Under the pieces are notes generated by a model. It saw only the letters and a program-made list of their open reading frames with translations. It had not been told where the DNA came from and searched no databases. A stretch of 64,000 nt of DNA from Gongronella butleri (Eukaryota; Mucoromycota; Mucoromycetes; Mucorales; Cunninghamellaceae): NCBI GenBank assembly GCA_025201375.1, contig JAIWZP010000030.1, positions 186,001 to 250,000 of the forward strand, in the 5' to 3' direction. Shown one piece after another: positions 45,313-57,770 of this stretch. Made by a program: the position numbers and the translations under genes. Every line of letters starts with the position of its first letter. Position 1 is the stretch's first letter.

Positions 45313-46610
45313 ATGAACGGCACCAAATTCTTTCAACACACGCCCTTTTTGACCTTTGTCACGGTAAGATCGTGTCGCAGGCATCCATGCGCAACCCATG
45401 GGGCATTGCTCAATGCCATTGTTTGATTTGTTTTTTTCATCCTTTTTCTTGTTGTGAAACAGGGTCTTTTGGATTCCAAGCACTTTAGCAAGCAACACCA
45501 AGGTGTTGTGCGTGTCTTGGAGGCCGGCTGCGGGTGAGTGTGACTTTTTTCGCGTCTTTTTTTGTGTGACTTTATTCGCACTCAACTCCTTTTTTGCACA
45601 TCCCCCTTTAGCTCTGGCGAATTCAGCAAGCTTCTCAAGGCGCATTACAAGGACAAGGTCCAGGTGACGGCCGTGGATCCCAGCAAGGAGGTGCTCAAGG
45701 GCATGGAGGATCCCAATGGCGTTGAATTCTTCCAACAAGACATCATCTCTTATGCGGCCAAGCAGGATCATAATTCGTTTGATCTTGTCCTGTTCACAAA
45801 GTCACTGCACCACTGCCATGAGCTCAAGGAGGTAATGCTTGGAGCCATTAAGACAGCTGTTGATGACTGCCAAGCACCATGAATGGCTCATTTATTCATT
45901 TTTTGCTAGTCTTTGCAAGCAGCGTATGACTTGCTTCGCCCCAATGGCCTCTTGATTGCCGAGGAAATCTGCCCCGAGAATGCGGATCAGGCCACGGCCC
46001 AATTCTTCCTGGATCGTGTTGATTTGCTTGCCGCCACGGGCAACATCATCCCGCCCGCCGGCGGCCATGGTCATCACGGTCATGATCACGGCCATGAACA
46101 TGCTCACCATGGCCACAACCACGACCATGCCCATCACGGCCATGAACATGGCCATGAACACGGCAAAGAGGAGAAAAAGTTGGATCCCTCGATGCACGGC
46201 CTTGCGTACGACTTTGACGATCATTTGACCAAGATGCGACCCGGTGTTTTCAAGATGACGGATCCCAACATCCCCGCCATGGACCGCTGGAACTTTATGC
46301 TCTCGATGCGCCACGGCTACACGGCCGAAAAATGCAAACAAGGCGTCATCGACACCTTTGGCGCCGACAATGTCCGCACTGTCGACAACATCCCCTTGTT
46401 CCACATGTGGCTCCTTATGATAGGGTAAGAAAATGAAGAGGGGGGAAAAAAGAAAGAGAGAATATTGGGTTCCTAACGATTTCTACTAGATTGCAAGACA
46501 CGCCTGCCGGTGTCGCTGCCATGGCCCAAGTCCTCGCGCAAGAAGACCGCGCAATCACCTCCAAGCAGATCCGTGGCGTGGGCGTCAACTTTGTCGCTGA
46601 AAAGAAATAA
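45313..46610 (+). CDS. Class I SAM-dependent methyltransferase with a histidine-rich loop
   Basis: A 325-residue protein in five exons: 45313-45363, 45463-45533, 45612-45831, 45910-46424 and 46490-46610. The Rossmann SAM-binding motifs are clear: VLEAGCGSGEFS (motif I), VTAVDPSKEVL (II), FDLVLFTKSLHHC (IV) and LLRPNGLLIAEE (V/VI). The join across the second intron completes motif I. Between motif VI and the C-terminal part sits a stretch of about 35 residues dominated by His-Gly-His units (46063-46170), a candidate Zn, Ni or Cu site. The rest of the C-terminus (WNFMLSMRHGYT, DNIPLFHMWLLMIG) resembles UbiE/Coq5-like or ubiquitin-fold small-molecule methyltransferases, but I cannot name the substrate. 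Confidence 0.85.
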
Positions 46611-47184
46611 AAAAAGCACCTCTCCAGGAGCATGTGCGCCTTGGAAATTTTTTAAATCACCATTTTCTATTATGAATGACTGGATTTGTTTGGAGCAGTC
46701 GATTGCGGCGCATCGGATGATCATGACATGGAACGCGTAAAATAAAGTAGATGGCGGACATAGAGCGCGCGTGCTGGGATTAAATGGAGAGAGGCAGCAA
46801 AACAGTGCAATTTGCAATTCACGCATCAATCGCTGCCAACATGACGACGAGGCACTAAACATTCAATGTAAACATGGATCCTCTGCTATGCTAAAAGTGT
46901 GCAGCGCAGTAAAATACTGGCATTCAATTGTCGTGGCTATCGAGATTGTCCCCTAAAACCGATCAAAATGCCATTTTTCTCCATCCATCGTTTGGGTCCC
47001 TTGATCGCAGCGCGCCCCATCTTCTTCAAAGGCACTTTTGCAGTCTCTAAGCTTCCCAATGAGCAATCATTAAACGACTGAACAACATCTAGACGAGACA
47101 ATTTAAAGCAAAACGCGAAAATCATTGGTTCTTGCAAATGAGACCCAAAACAATAGGTCCACAGGTCATGAAAACAAGGCATCT
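46611..47184. other. 3' flank of the methyltransferase gene, no gene seen
   Basis: No recognisable frame. AT-rich at 46640-46760. Confidence 0.5.
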
Positions 47185-48052
47185 TCATGCATGCCGCGCC
47201 TCTGAGTCGAATGATCCGTCGGCCAAGTCGCTGCGATATCCGAGTCACGAGCTATCGCGTAAATCAAAACTCGCCAAAATCGCCTGGGGTTCAGTCGATG
47301 AGCTGAAAATGGACATATTTAGGTTCTCAGGTTGCCACGCCATTCTCACACATGGTAAATGGCGCCAATTCAGCGATAAAAATGCAGTAAAAAATCTGGG
47401 TCCATTGACTGGTTGTCGCGTAAAACACGAAAGGCAGTGTTTTTTCATCCCAAGGTAAAGTCAATGAGGATTGAACGCAGCGTCTTGAAAGACATATCAC
47501 CAGAAAGAGAGCGACTTGGCACGTACGTGGATATGGGGGTTCAGTGAAAAAAGATGAGTTTCTGCCGAATTGACGCGACAGCAAGTTTAAGCCTACAGGT
47601 TCGACGCGTTAAAACCCGCGTCTGTCGTCGAGTAATACGCGCTTTGTTCTAGTTGAAGCCATGCCCCTGGCCGTCTCTTGCTAATGGACGCGTCGGCGCG
47701 GCTCGAAGAACGCGTTCTCCCTCTGCAATTCGCCGTTGAAATTAAATCCAAAATCATGAATTGCTCTCCAATCAGTAGATGGATCCCACCCGTTTTTGAC
47801 ATTTTTCGTGGTTTCTCTTTGCGCTTCACATTGTGTGCAAGTTTGGCGCGATTCTGAGAACCATAATTTTCGATTTTGGTTTTGGAGCTCAGCAGGAGCG
47901 ATTTTCTGATTTCTGCGCAGCGCGCTCCAATGATTTTTTCACGGCTGCAAGTTGAGTCCCGTTCGGGGTTTACGGATGGTCATTTCACGCTGGGACGCGT
48001 TTCGGGGTTGCAAAGCATCTCGTTGGCGAGCAAGCAAAGGCAACTTGACCAA
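47185..48052 (+). repeat. Decayed dispersed repeat, copy 2 (about 0.87 kb)
   Basis: The inverted partner of 31328-32185. It carries the matching 57-codon frame (47684-47857, MDASARL to LARF and a stop) and SIDWLSRKTRKAVFFHPKV (47401-47457). The two pieces are in different frames with stops between them, so the unit is not an intact gene. Confidence 0.75.
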
Positions 48053-48528
48053 CTCAGCGCCATTTGGCCATTTCATTGCTTTTCATTCATTTTCTCCTGA
48101 AAAAAGACTCGTAAACGTGGCCCAACGATTGCGACATCCATGAGGAACAGTGGGTTCTATTTGATAGAAATCAAATCACCGTGTGATGGGACCGGCGATC
48201 TCGATTTGGCATGTTTTTTTGTAATTTATATAATTGAAGTTTTGCTCACTATTGCAGGATCTGGCATGTCGTCAATCAGATGGAGAGCGCCATTGTGTTT
48301 CTGTTGGTGCGCCGCTGTCCAATAAAAATGAAACAATTGGCTAGACGCGTTTCTGCGAAATCACGCGATTTGTGTTATTTGGGGCCGAGTTTTTTTTTAC
48401 GCGCGTCATAAAAATAAAATGAGCGAGAGGAAGAGAGAGAGAGAGGGAGACGTACGCGCCACCAGTCGCGTTGATGTCTTTATATTTATTACGCAAAAAG
48501 GGAAATAAGGGGAATATAAAGTAGAATT
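48053..48528. other. 3' flank of the MFS gene
   Basis: No gene is seen. A GA-rich stretch (AGAGAGAGAGAGGG) lies at about 48430-48450. Confidence 0.5.
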
Positions 48529-50275
48529 TCATGCAATTTGTGCGATGTTTTCCAAGGACACCCCACTGGTATTTGGCAAGCTGAGCGAGATCGCGTAGCT
48601 TGTGACGAGGGCGGTGGTGCCGTAGAAAAAGTAGATGAAGCTCGGTGTGTACCATTGGTGCCAAGGCGGGCACGCTTGTGCGAGCCATTGCAGCAGGCAA
48701 TGAAGGAGGACAATGGCGGCAATGCCCCTTGCGCGATGGCGCGTCGTGAAGCGTTCCGTGCACGTAACGAGCCATGCGGATTTCCACGTGAATGCATAGA
48801 CGGCGATGAAAAAGTATAAAAAAGTGAGCAGCACGGGGCGCATTTGTGGGTTGAGCATGAGTGTGCCTGTGGTGATGTCGACGAGGCCGCCGATATACAC
48901 GAGCAGGCCGACAGCCCATTGGCAGAGCGACAGGAGAAACGCGCCAATAGACAACAGCGAGCGCCGATTGACGTGGTCGACGAACCATCCGAGCGAAATG
49001 GCCATGGCTGCAAGCGACAGGGCCAGCGACGTGGTGTCGACCATGCGCGGATTGGTGTAGGCGATGTTGGCGCCCATTGGGTCGTTTGTACGTGAGGTTT
49101 CCAGCGAGAGGACGGGTGATGGGGGCAATGGTTGGTCAGGAAACGCGGGATGTGGCTGCAGCAGCCCAGCTGCATACAGGAGGGCTGGTGCATAATCACG
49201 TACCCATGCATCTGCACCGAGCATCTGCGCAGCAAGCACCAACGTGCAGGACGCACGCAGCGGTGAACGCTGCTTCGTCAATAAATGGCCTAAAAACGAG
49301 AAAAATCGCTTTGGCGAATCGTCGTCTTCGTTGTCTGTTTCGTCGTTGACGCGGTCATTGAGCCGCTTCCATTGCTGCTGGACAAAGGGGTCGTCGGCGG
49401 GTCGATCCAGAACAAAGGCCAGCGCGTGGATGCCGTCATTGGCGTTTTTCCGCTGATGTGCGAGCCAAAGGGGCGCGTCGGGTAATCGGAAGGTGATGCA
49501 AGCGAGCAACAGCGCGACAATGCCGACGAAAAAAAAGATGTCATCGAGTTCGAGGGCGGCCAATGCTTTTCTTGTGTTGGATGTCATCGTTGTGTCACCC
49601 ACGGCCACATATAACACTTGCGCCGTCAGCTGACCGGCCAGCATCAGCAGCGCAAAGAACCCAACCAAACAAGCTCGCAAGTCTGCAGGCGCCAATTCCA
49701 AAATCATGCAGGGGCACACCACCAGCATCATCCCGCACGACCACCCAATCATCCACCGCGCCACCAAAAGCAACGCCATCTCGTCGTTTTGAAGCACCAT
49801 CAGCCCATTGGCCATGGCAAACACGCCATACGCCCACCCAAGGCATCGTGTGCGCCCAATCGCATCTAAATAAAAAAAAAAGGGCGTGAGTAAAAAGGCA
49901 ACTTGTCAAGTACGACGCACGTGATGCGGTCATTGCAGATGTGTTTGATGTTTTGGGCGCTTTTTGTTTGTCAATTAAAACATTACCACAAAGGTGTGCA
50001 GCATGCCAGATGCCCAGCAGCAGGAGAGCGTGATACCCAAAGGTCAGCGTCTCCCACGACACAACGGACGACGCCGAAACATGGCGAAATGACGGCGCCG
50101 CAAGCAAAATCTGGATGAGCGCATTGTCCAGGCCATACAGCAATCCGCCCATGGCCGGCACAAACGTCGCGATCAACAGGCTGGCTGTAAACGGCAAATG
50201 GGCGTGGTCGTCGGCGTGTTGCTTCTTTTTGGCGAGCAAATACGATCGCTCATTATAGCGTGATCGGAGACGCAT
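48529..50275 (-). CDS. Major facilitator superfamily transporter, sugar-porter-like
   Basis: A 541-residue membrane protein from two exons, 50275-49987 and 49865-48529, with about 12 hydrophobic spans. Sugar-porter marks are present but weak: GLLYGLDNALI in the first span, DAIGRTRC after the second span (the GR motif), LPDAPLWLAHQRKN where family members have PESPRWL, and FVDHVNRRSLLSIGA in the second half. Several canonical residues differ, so the substrate may not be a hexose. The large loop between the halves is Asp/Asn-rich (DRVNDETDNEDDDS). The start ATG at 50275 gives a short basic N-terminus before the first span. It is divergent from the SET/MYND gene (369 bp). Confidence 0.85.
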
Positions 50276-50644
50276 TGACAATTGTGTATAAAAAAAAAGA
50301 GGTGAGGGTATCAAGACGAGAGCCGCTAGGCTGAAGATGAAACGGGAAAAAAAGGGCAAATGGTCAATGACGAGAAATGATAAAGAAAGTGTGAAAAACA
50401 AGAAAGAAAAAGGCGACAGTCGTCATTTGCACCAAATATTGAAATAAAAAAAAGAAGGGGTGAGAGGGGAGAGAGGAGGGGGGGTGCACAGGGAGAAAGG
50501 GAGGAAGGGGGGACGCAATTGAAGGAGGAAATGGGAAAATCGGGCTTTCAAACATTTCAAAGTCGCATAACAACAAGCCGCCTCGTTTTTTGGTCGTGTT
50601 TCTTGTTGCTTTTTTCATTTTTTTGTCAATTTTTGGTTTACACC
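50276..50644. other. Divergent promoter of MFS and SET/MYND genes
   Basis: A purine-rich plus strand (50390-50520) switches to pyrimidine-rich DNA at 50585-50640, as expected for two leaders pointing apart. Confidence 0.5.
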
Positions 50645-52352
50645 ATGTACGGGATCCCACGCGGCATTCACGAAAGCGCCGTATGGAAGCGGTTAAATCC
50701 CAGCCATTTGTATCTTTCGGCAGACCATTTGCCTGTTTCTCACTTGAACAAAGCGACAGCACACTACGAGCTGAAACACAACAAAGAGTATGGCGACCAC
50801 CTTGTTGCTGCGCAAGCGCTCGAGCCAGGCACGCTTATTCTACGCGAGGAGCCGATGGTGAATATCTGTTATCCCGAATTTGATGCGTTTTGCCATCAAT
50901 GTTTCCAAGTTTTGGACGCGTCCAAGCCTGCGACGCGGTGCCGACAGGCAAGCTGCACGTGGCGCTCTCTGGTGTATTGCTCGCGTCGATGTGAGTCCGA
51001 GGCGTGGTTTTTGCTGCATCGTTTGGTATGCGCCATTGAGCAGAGTGGCAACTCGTCGCGAGGGCTTGGCGGGCTTCAATTGTGTCAGGCATACATGTCA
51101 CCATCGACGCTGGCAGTCGACTTGGACCGGTTACCTCTTTGCGAACGCGAGGGCAACGCTGAAGTGCGCCAGCAAACGGCCGTCAGTGGGATGCTCTTTA
51201 GCTCCATCTTCAAATTCTCGCCGCACGACCGCGAAAAATTGGAATTGGCCGTGCGCCATTGCACAAGAGTCGTCCTCGGCAACAGCTTTGCCATTCGCCA
51301 GATCGTCCTTGCGCCGCCCAAGAAGCACGCAGTGACAAAATACACAGAGACCGACACTCTCGGCCTCGTCGCGTACATGAACACCAGCAAGATCAACCAC
51401 AGCTGCGTCCCCAATGCATTCTTCAGATTCGTGGGAAGTACCATCGAAGTGCGCGTCGTAAAACCAATCAAACAAGGCGAGCAGATCTTTATCAGCTACG
51501 GAGCTCGCGCCGATGTGACACCCACCGTGGAAAGAAGAAAGGAATTGAAAGATCAAGGAATTCCATGTCAATGCCCTGCGTGCCGCATGGACCCAAGGTA
51601 CACAAAGAGACGAACAGAGACACAAACGAGAAGAATTGGAGCGATTGATCCGTTTTTTTTTTTAGTGTCCATTCTTACGATCGCATTTTCCAATGTCAAA
51701 GCTGCAAGGATTACAACTTGTTGGAGACTGACAAAGTGTGCCCCAAGTGCAAAAACCCAATTGATTGGAAAAAGATGCTTTTCGTAAAAAAAAAAAAAAA
51801 AAAAAAAAGACGAAGAAGAAGAAAAAAAGCGCTAAAACGACGAAAATCATCAACGCTTTTTTTTTTCTAGGCGCGCAATATGGGGGATACATACCGGTTT
51901 TCGGGGCAGTGGCACAAGGCATTGAAGATGTACAACACCATTTATCACGATTTTGCACTGCCAAAGGAGCGTTGCTACGATGAGCTTCGTGAAATATATC
52001 AAGCCAGCGACCCCGCAAAGGCTGCTAAATGCGCGATGAATTGTCTGCGCATCGCCGAGTACACCTTTGGCAAATACAGCACTGAAGCGGCCACGGAATT
52101 GCTGCAGGTGGTCGGCGCATTGACTGGAGCGTAAGCATTAAAAAAAATTTACGACGCGTTTGGCTCATTTTTTTGCTTTTTTGGGGGCAATTTAGTGGCC
52201 GATTCAAGGACGCAATGAACGCGATTCAACAGTGTCGACAGTTGTACGTCGCGCTTGGTCTCAATGTTACACAGCCACTGGACATGAAGGAATTGGACGA
52301 TGCAGAAGGCATTTTGGTCAAAATGAAGCTGCATGGCCGCACTTTGACCTGA
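50645..52352 (+). CDS. SET and MYND domain protein (SMYD-like lysine methyltransferase)
   Basis: A 495-residue protein in four exons: 50645-51597, 51666-51783, 51871-52130 and 52196-52352. A split SET domain surrounds a MYND zinc finger, starting CHQCFQVLD and ending SLVYCSRRCESEAW, HRLVC. The SET core has NHSCVPNAFFRF and GEQIFISYGARAD, followed by a post-SET cysteine cluster (CQCPACRMD) continuing over the first intron into CQSCKDYN and VCPKCKNP. The C-terminal quarter is helical with TPR-like pairs (YRFSGQWHKALKMYNTIYHD). SMYD enzymes methylate histone and non-histone lysines. Which target is used is not readable. Confidence 0.92.
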
Positions 52353-52558
52353 TGACACTTTTGTTTTCATGGTAGTTTGTACATAGCCGCCCCTCCCCCG
52401 CTTCCCAGAAAATAAAAAGGACATCAATGCTCAAGTGGAAAAAAAAAAAAATAGCACCATTTTGCCCATGATCAGGCCGATTTTTCCCAAATTCAGGCAC
52501 AGGTCAGATTTACTACTGCCTTTTTCGTTTTTTTTCTTTCTCCTTTTTTTCTGCCAAA

Positions 52559-53423
52559 ATGTACGCTCTTGCTAAACAATTTCTTGAAACGGGTTATCAG
52601 CAGGTGGAGGTGCCTGCAGACCGCCCTTTTGTCACTTTAACCTATGCACAGAGTCTTGACAGCAAGATCTCCATACGTGGCCAGCAGCTTCTGCTGAGCG
52701 GCAAGGAGAGCATGGCCATGACGCACCGGCTGCGCGTGATGCACGACGCGATCCTCGTTGGTAGCGGCACCGCTTGCATTGACGACCCACAATTAAATGG
52801 TAAGAAATGACGCGCGACGCAACGACACGACACAGCATTGATCTTTTATTTTGGCTCGGGGGGGGGGGGTGCACGACAGCGCGGTATTTACCGACTGGCG
52901 AGGCCGTGAAGCAGCCAATTCCTGTGGTTTTGGACGCGCGGCTCGATTTGCCGCTCAATTGCAAGCTTTTCAAGAATTACCAAGCCAATGCTGGCAAACA
53001 GCCATGGATCATCACAACTACGTGTGCTGACGCGTCCAAAAAGGTGAGTGTGGGATGGGCGCGGTAGCTAAGCACAATTAGCTCCATTACCTCGTTTTTA
53101 ATTTTTTTTTTCAGGCGGCTCTTGAGGCGGCCGGGGCCGTCGTGCTTGCAGTCGAAGCGGACGAGCATGGGCGTGTTCCCTGGGAAGCTGTTCTTCATGT
53201 GCTTCAAGGACAGGGCGTGCATCGGCTGATGGTGGAAGGTGGCAGCCGTGTGATTCAATCGTGCCTGTCAAGCGGCATTGTCGACGCGCTCGTTGTGACC
53301 TTGTGCCCCGTCTTTGTCGGCGACCAGGGTCTAGGCATCTCCGCCCCCGCAGCAACCTTGGATGATGTGCAATACCAAACATTTGGCAGAGATGTGGTCA
53401 TGATGTCAAAAATAAAGAAATAA
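52559..53423 (+). CDS. RIB7: 2,5-diamino-6-ribosylamino-pyrimidinone 5'-phosphate reductase (riboflavin pathway)
   Basis: A 237-residue enzyme in three exons: 52559-52799, 52880-53043 and 53115-53423. It has the RibD-C reductase motifs TYAQSLDSKIS, ILVGSGTACIDDPQLN and MVEGGSRVIQSCL near the C-terminus, plus PVFVGDQGLG. In fungi this NADPH enzyme reduces the ribosyl side chain before deamination in riboflavin synthesis, the order opposite to bacteria. It is predicted cytosolic. The length matches yeast Rib7 (about 244). Its stop (53421-53423) is followed by AATAAA variants. The first intron contains a run of about 13 G. Confidence 0.95.
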
Positions 53424-53846
53424 ATGTGAAATTGAGGAAATTGGACGGGATTCTTACGGTCCAATGCCATTGATTCGGAGCAGAAATGGATAAAACGATG
53501 TAGGCTGTCCTATCGCTGCCCTGGGAGCGCACCGACAACCTGCTGTTTTCTTTTTTTTTCTTTTTCTTTTTTTTGATTGTTTGGGCAGATAAACAATAAA
53601 AAGAAACGTTGATGCATTCAAAACATGCTTATTTTTTAATGCAAAAAAAAAAAAAAAAAAAATTAGAGGAAGCCAGGGCGGGCTGCGGTCATGGTTGGTC
53701 TGTGACCTTTTTCGAGCCATGCATGCAAAATTGGAGATCCAAAATGGTCAAAAAGGGGGGTCGGGGGCTGAATTGTGTTGTTTTTCTTTCTTCTCCAGCT
53801 ATTCCGTCTTTTCTGTCCCTTCGTCCCTTTGTCCCTTTGTCCCCTC
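53424..53846. other. Upstream region of the PPR gene
   Basis: No gene is seen; A and T runs at 53549-53575 and 53643-53661. CCCTTTGTCCCTTTGTCCCC repeats precede the ATG (53826-53844). Confidence 0.5.
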
Positions 53847-56380
53847 ATGCATAGAAGCAAGCTCACACAGGCACTCAAAAGCGCCAGCAGACGAGCCACA
53901 CGCCTTGCTCCCAACTGTAAGCGGCTATATTGGGGGACTTTAACTAGAAATCGAGCCGATCGTTGCTTATCACTTGAATATTGTTGCTTTTAGATCAATG
54001 GGCTCGTCCAGTGTCCGTGTCCACATATGTCTCCATGACGTCGATCGATCATACGGCGGCCAGCACGACGTCACCGCCATTGACGGCGCATAGCAAGCCT
54101 GCGTTGACGCCCAAATATGTGCACGACACGCTGCAGCAGTATCAGGTGGTCGGCAACGTTAAGGGGGCGCTTGCACTGCTCAAAAAGGCACAGGCCCAGC
54201 ACATTGCCACGGCCGAAATGTACACGCAGACCATCGATCTCCTACTCAATAGCCCCATGGACGTCGACGCCAGCTCACTTGTTGCCGCATGGTTCTATCA
54301 TCCGCAGTCGACCGTACCAGAGGCCATTCGCCAGGATCTCAATGTGTGGAAGGCCGTCTTGAAGCTTGGCTTCCGTCTGGGCGGCACTTTCCGCAAGGAC
54401 GACCTCAATTCACTCCTCGAAACCTTTGTCACCACTTTTGATCTGTCCACGCTAAAGGACCAGACATGCTGGGAATTGTTGATCCGCGTAAAGCCGTCTC
54501 TCACGTAAACGGCACTTTTTTTTCTCATTTCTCTCCCATTTTTTTTTCAGGGCTACGGCATCATGCAAAACAAGGACACGGTGGCGAATTTCTTTTCGCG
54601 GCTCATGTCCGAGCCTCAATTTGAGAAATTGCGGCAGCATTCGCTGCGACACAATGCGACGCTGGCGTACGCTGCAATTGGAGCGCATGACCAGGTGGAT
54701 GCACTTGTGGCCGAACTTGACACGATGGGCAATGTGAACGAGACGCTTCTGCAGCAGCTCATCCGTGTGTACGGCTTCAGCGGCAACCTGACCGAGACAA
54801 ACAAGTATTTGGCGCTGTGCGAGCAAAAGTTCCCCGATGCCAACAATGACACGATGGCGCTTGTCGCGCACAAATCGGCGCTTGCCCAGCACTACCGCCA
54901 CCTTGCCAAGACGCGCGGTGCACAGGGCTTGCCGCTCAAACCGCACAGCACGCCGGAAATCGATCAATTGCACGCGTCGTGGCGCGAATGGATCGACAAG
55001 GCGTCGGCGCGCGCACCACTGGACATTACACAATGCAATGTGATGCTAGAGTACCTGACGCTGGCCAATCGCATCGATCCCAAGCGTTTCCCGATCGCCA
55101 TGGCCGAGCAATTGGTGGACGAGACCATGCCAAAGCACAGCATTCAGCCCAACGACATGACGTGGATGACATTGCTGCTTGGGTACGCGCGATCGCACGA
55201 TTTCGCAAGCAGCAGCGACCGTCTGGATGCGACGCTGCAGGTGCTTGCGCGCATGCAGCAGGCCGGTCACCACACGGCAGATCAGGCGTGCTTCCATGCC
55301 CTTTTCAAGGCGTGCCTACCGCATGTGCCTTCCAAGGGATTCGTCTTTGATTATTTCCACCAAAGCTCGGATTTGGCGACGGTGATGCACCACCGGAGCA
55401 CGAAGCGGCCGGCACTGGACAAGCGTTTACTGGAATTGGAGTCGATCATGCTGGATGCGCGCATTCCGCACGACCGCACATCGATTCAACTGATGCTGAC
55501 GGCGCTGGGGTGCACAGGCAAGTACAAGGCCATGTGGAAGCGGTGGGATCTGCTAAAGGCGTCGGGCGTCCGCCGCGACATGGGACTCTATCAGCACATC
55601 TTTGCGCTTGCTTCCATGGATGCGCAGCAGGCACAATTTGCCTTGTCGGTGACGCGCAGCGAGCTGGACCGCGAGGTGCGCGGCCAGCATCACCTTATAC
55701 CTTGGTCGGTCCACGTGGCTATGCTGGATTGTGCCGTTGCCGCGCACGATGCGCCCATGGCGTCGGCCGTCGTCCAAGAGATGCGCCGCCACCACGTCGG
55801 CAACGATTGCACCGACAGCGACAAATACGTCCCAATTTTGAGGGCATACACGTCGTTGCCGTCGCTCGCGGCGCAATTGCCACCGCTGCTGGACGAAATT
55901 AAGCAAAAGCAGCTGCCGTACCACCCGATGCTCTGGCAATACACCATGTCGTACCACCTGCTGCACGACGATTCGGGCGCATCCACCTCGCAGCTGCAAC
56001 AGACGTTCAATAGCTATACCATGCAGCGGTTCCAGCACCTGGGCCGCATCCCCATCCCGGTCCGCGACGAGCCCGTCGTGCCCTTCCCATCGGCGCCCTA
56101 CTCAGCCGGCGACATGGCCATGATCAACATGTACGTTGCAGGCCTCTTGGATGCCCAGGATCTGTCCCTTGTCTTTGACGTGCTCAAAACACTCGCCGAG
56201 GAAACAAACACCTTGGGCTTGTCACGCGTCACCGCCGGCCACATCGTCAAGCTGGCCAAACAGCAACGCTCCCCCGCCGACATGGCATGGCTCGCCCATC
56301 ACATCCTTCCCCGTGTCCCTTCGCAGACAAATTATTATAGAAAGTGGGTCCAACATCTGCAGTCCCAATATCCGCTCTAG
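53847..56380 (+). CDS. Mitochondrial pentatricopeptide-repeat-type protein
   Basis: A 797-residue helical protein in three exons: 53847-53916, 53994-54487 and 54551-56380. The first exon supplies a basic amphipathic leader (MHRSKLTQALKSASRRATR), as expected for mitochondrial import. The rest is built of helix pairs of about 35 residues, with PPR-like turns such as DITQCNVMLEYLTLANRID, IQPNDMTWMTLLLGYARSHD, and RTSIQLMLTALGCTGKYKAM. Fungal PPR proteins bind mitochondrial RNAs and control their stability, processing or translation. The RNA target and a named yeast orthologue cannot be assigned; Ccm1-, Aep- or Pet-type proteins are all possible. Confidence 0.82.
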
Positions 56381-56460
56381 ACATTTCATTCAATAAAAAA
56401 AGACCCTTGCATTGCCCCCCTCCTTGTTCATCATCATGCATCACCAAAAATAAACTGAGT

Positions 56461-56965
56461 GTCTATGATATTTTGCATTTTACCCTATCATATCATACGA
56501 TTTGATTCGACTTTTTTTTTTATGTAAACATCTGTGTATGAGACACCGATGACTTACTGACGCTGCAAACGCACAAAAGGCAGAGCAGGATAATGAGTTG
56601 GAGACATCATCTTTACGTGGCATTTGGTACGGGCTATGATATGATACTGTATGATGTGATGATGCGAGAGCCGATGACCTACAGTATCATACAGTATGTA
56701 CCGTATGATACTGTAAAATCTCAAAAAAATGCGCTGCTTTTTCCATGACACTGATTCAATGCCTCTTACCGTAAATTACTGCAAGTGCGAGCATTATTGC
56801 TGCATGCGTGAAGACGCAGTGCTGTATCATACGTACAGTATGATACGTATATCCGTTTGAAAAAAAAACGCTTAAACAGTGCCTAAAAAAAAAAGGTACA
56901 ACAAGATCAGAGCACGATTTTCATCCGTTTTGTTTGATTTACTCAGAAATAATACTGTATCATAA
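56461..56965. repeat. Cluster of TATCA/TGATA palindromes, left
   Basis: Contains ACAGTATCATA (56681-56691) with its exact complement TATGATACTGT (56704-56714), and GTATCATAC (56824-56832) with GTATGATAC (56838-56846). ACTGTATCATA recurs at about 56953. Confidence 0.75.
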
Positions 56966-57770
56966 AGTGGTTGATTTGTCCATTTTTTTTCTCCGCGGAC
57001 AGATCAGGATGATGTGCACTGCCACTTCAATACTCGCTGCTGCAGCGCTGTATGCTGCACAAAAATGCACGCATTTGCCATTGGAAAACGACAAGGCGTG
57101 TTTTTCAGACTTTGCCGGCCTGTCGTGCCTCCAGAAATTTTTTTACAGCCTACCTGCCCGCAAATAAAAAATGAGTCACGGTATAAACTATGACCCAGTG
57201 GTCAAGACGGACCCGCCCGATTTTTTTTGGACTCGAAAATGCCAAAAACCTCAGATTTGTATTCTTTTGCATTCATCTCGCCACCTGTATGGTCGACCCC
57301 ACTTAAAAACAGCTGCACCGCGTTCAGCGCAAAATTTACAACAAAAAAGCTTAAACCACCAAAGTGCTACGACCACTTTTGAAAAATTCAGGGGTCACTC
57401 AGGGGTCACACATTTCAATCTCAGAAAATGCCAAATTTGGGGGATTTCGAACTCCGAGTGATCAATGCATCCCAAACAGGTAACTTCGACATTTTGCCAT
57501 TGACAGACAAAATGACAGATCGCCCTAAATTAAGAAAAATTTTCCAAAGAGTGACGCATGAACGGCGATCGACTGAGAAAATTGTCTACTTTGGTGCGAA
57601 TTTTTTTGCAAAATTTAAGGTTTGACAATTCCAAAATATTAAGTGCGTGGATTGCATGGAATTTTTCTTTTTTGTTCTTTTTTTTAATTTTTTATTTTGC
57701 ACATTTTTATGCGCTGAGTGGTCTGCAGCCAGGTGAAATGATCGATGCAAAACGTTAAAACCCAAGCTAG
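56966..57770. other. Gene-free stretch before the degenerate units
   Basis: A short frame (57006-57167, 53 codons, signal-like start) is present, but nothing supports expression. The rest shows no features. Confidence 0.4.

Noticed and set aside
57006..57167. Short cysteine-containing frame with a signal-like start
   Set aside because: Too short, no paralogue, no TATA or intron, and it lies in the degenerate tract.
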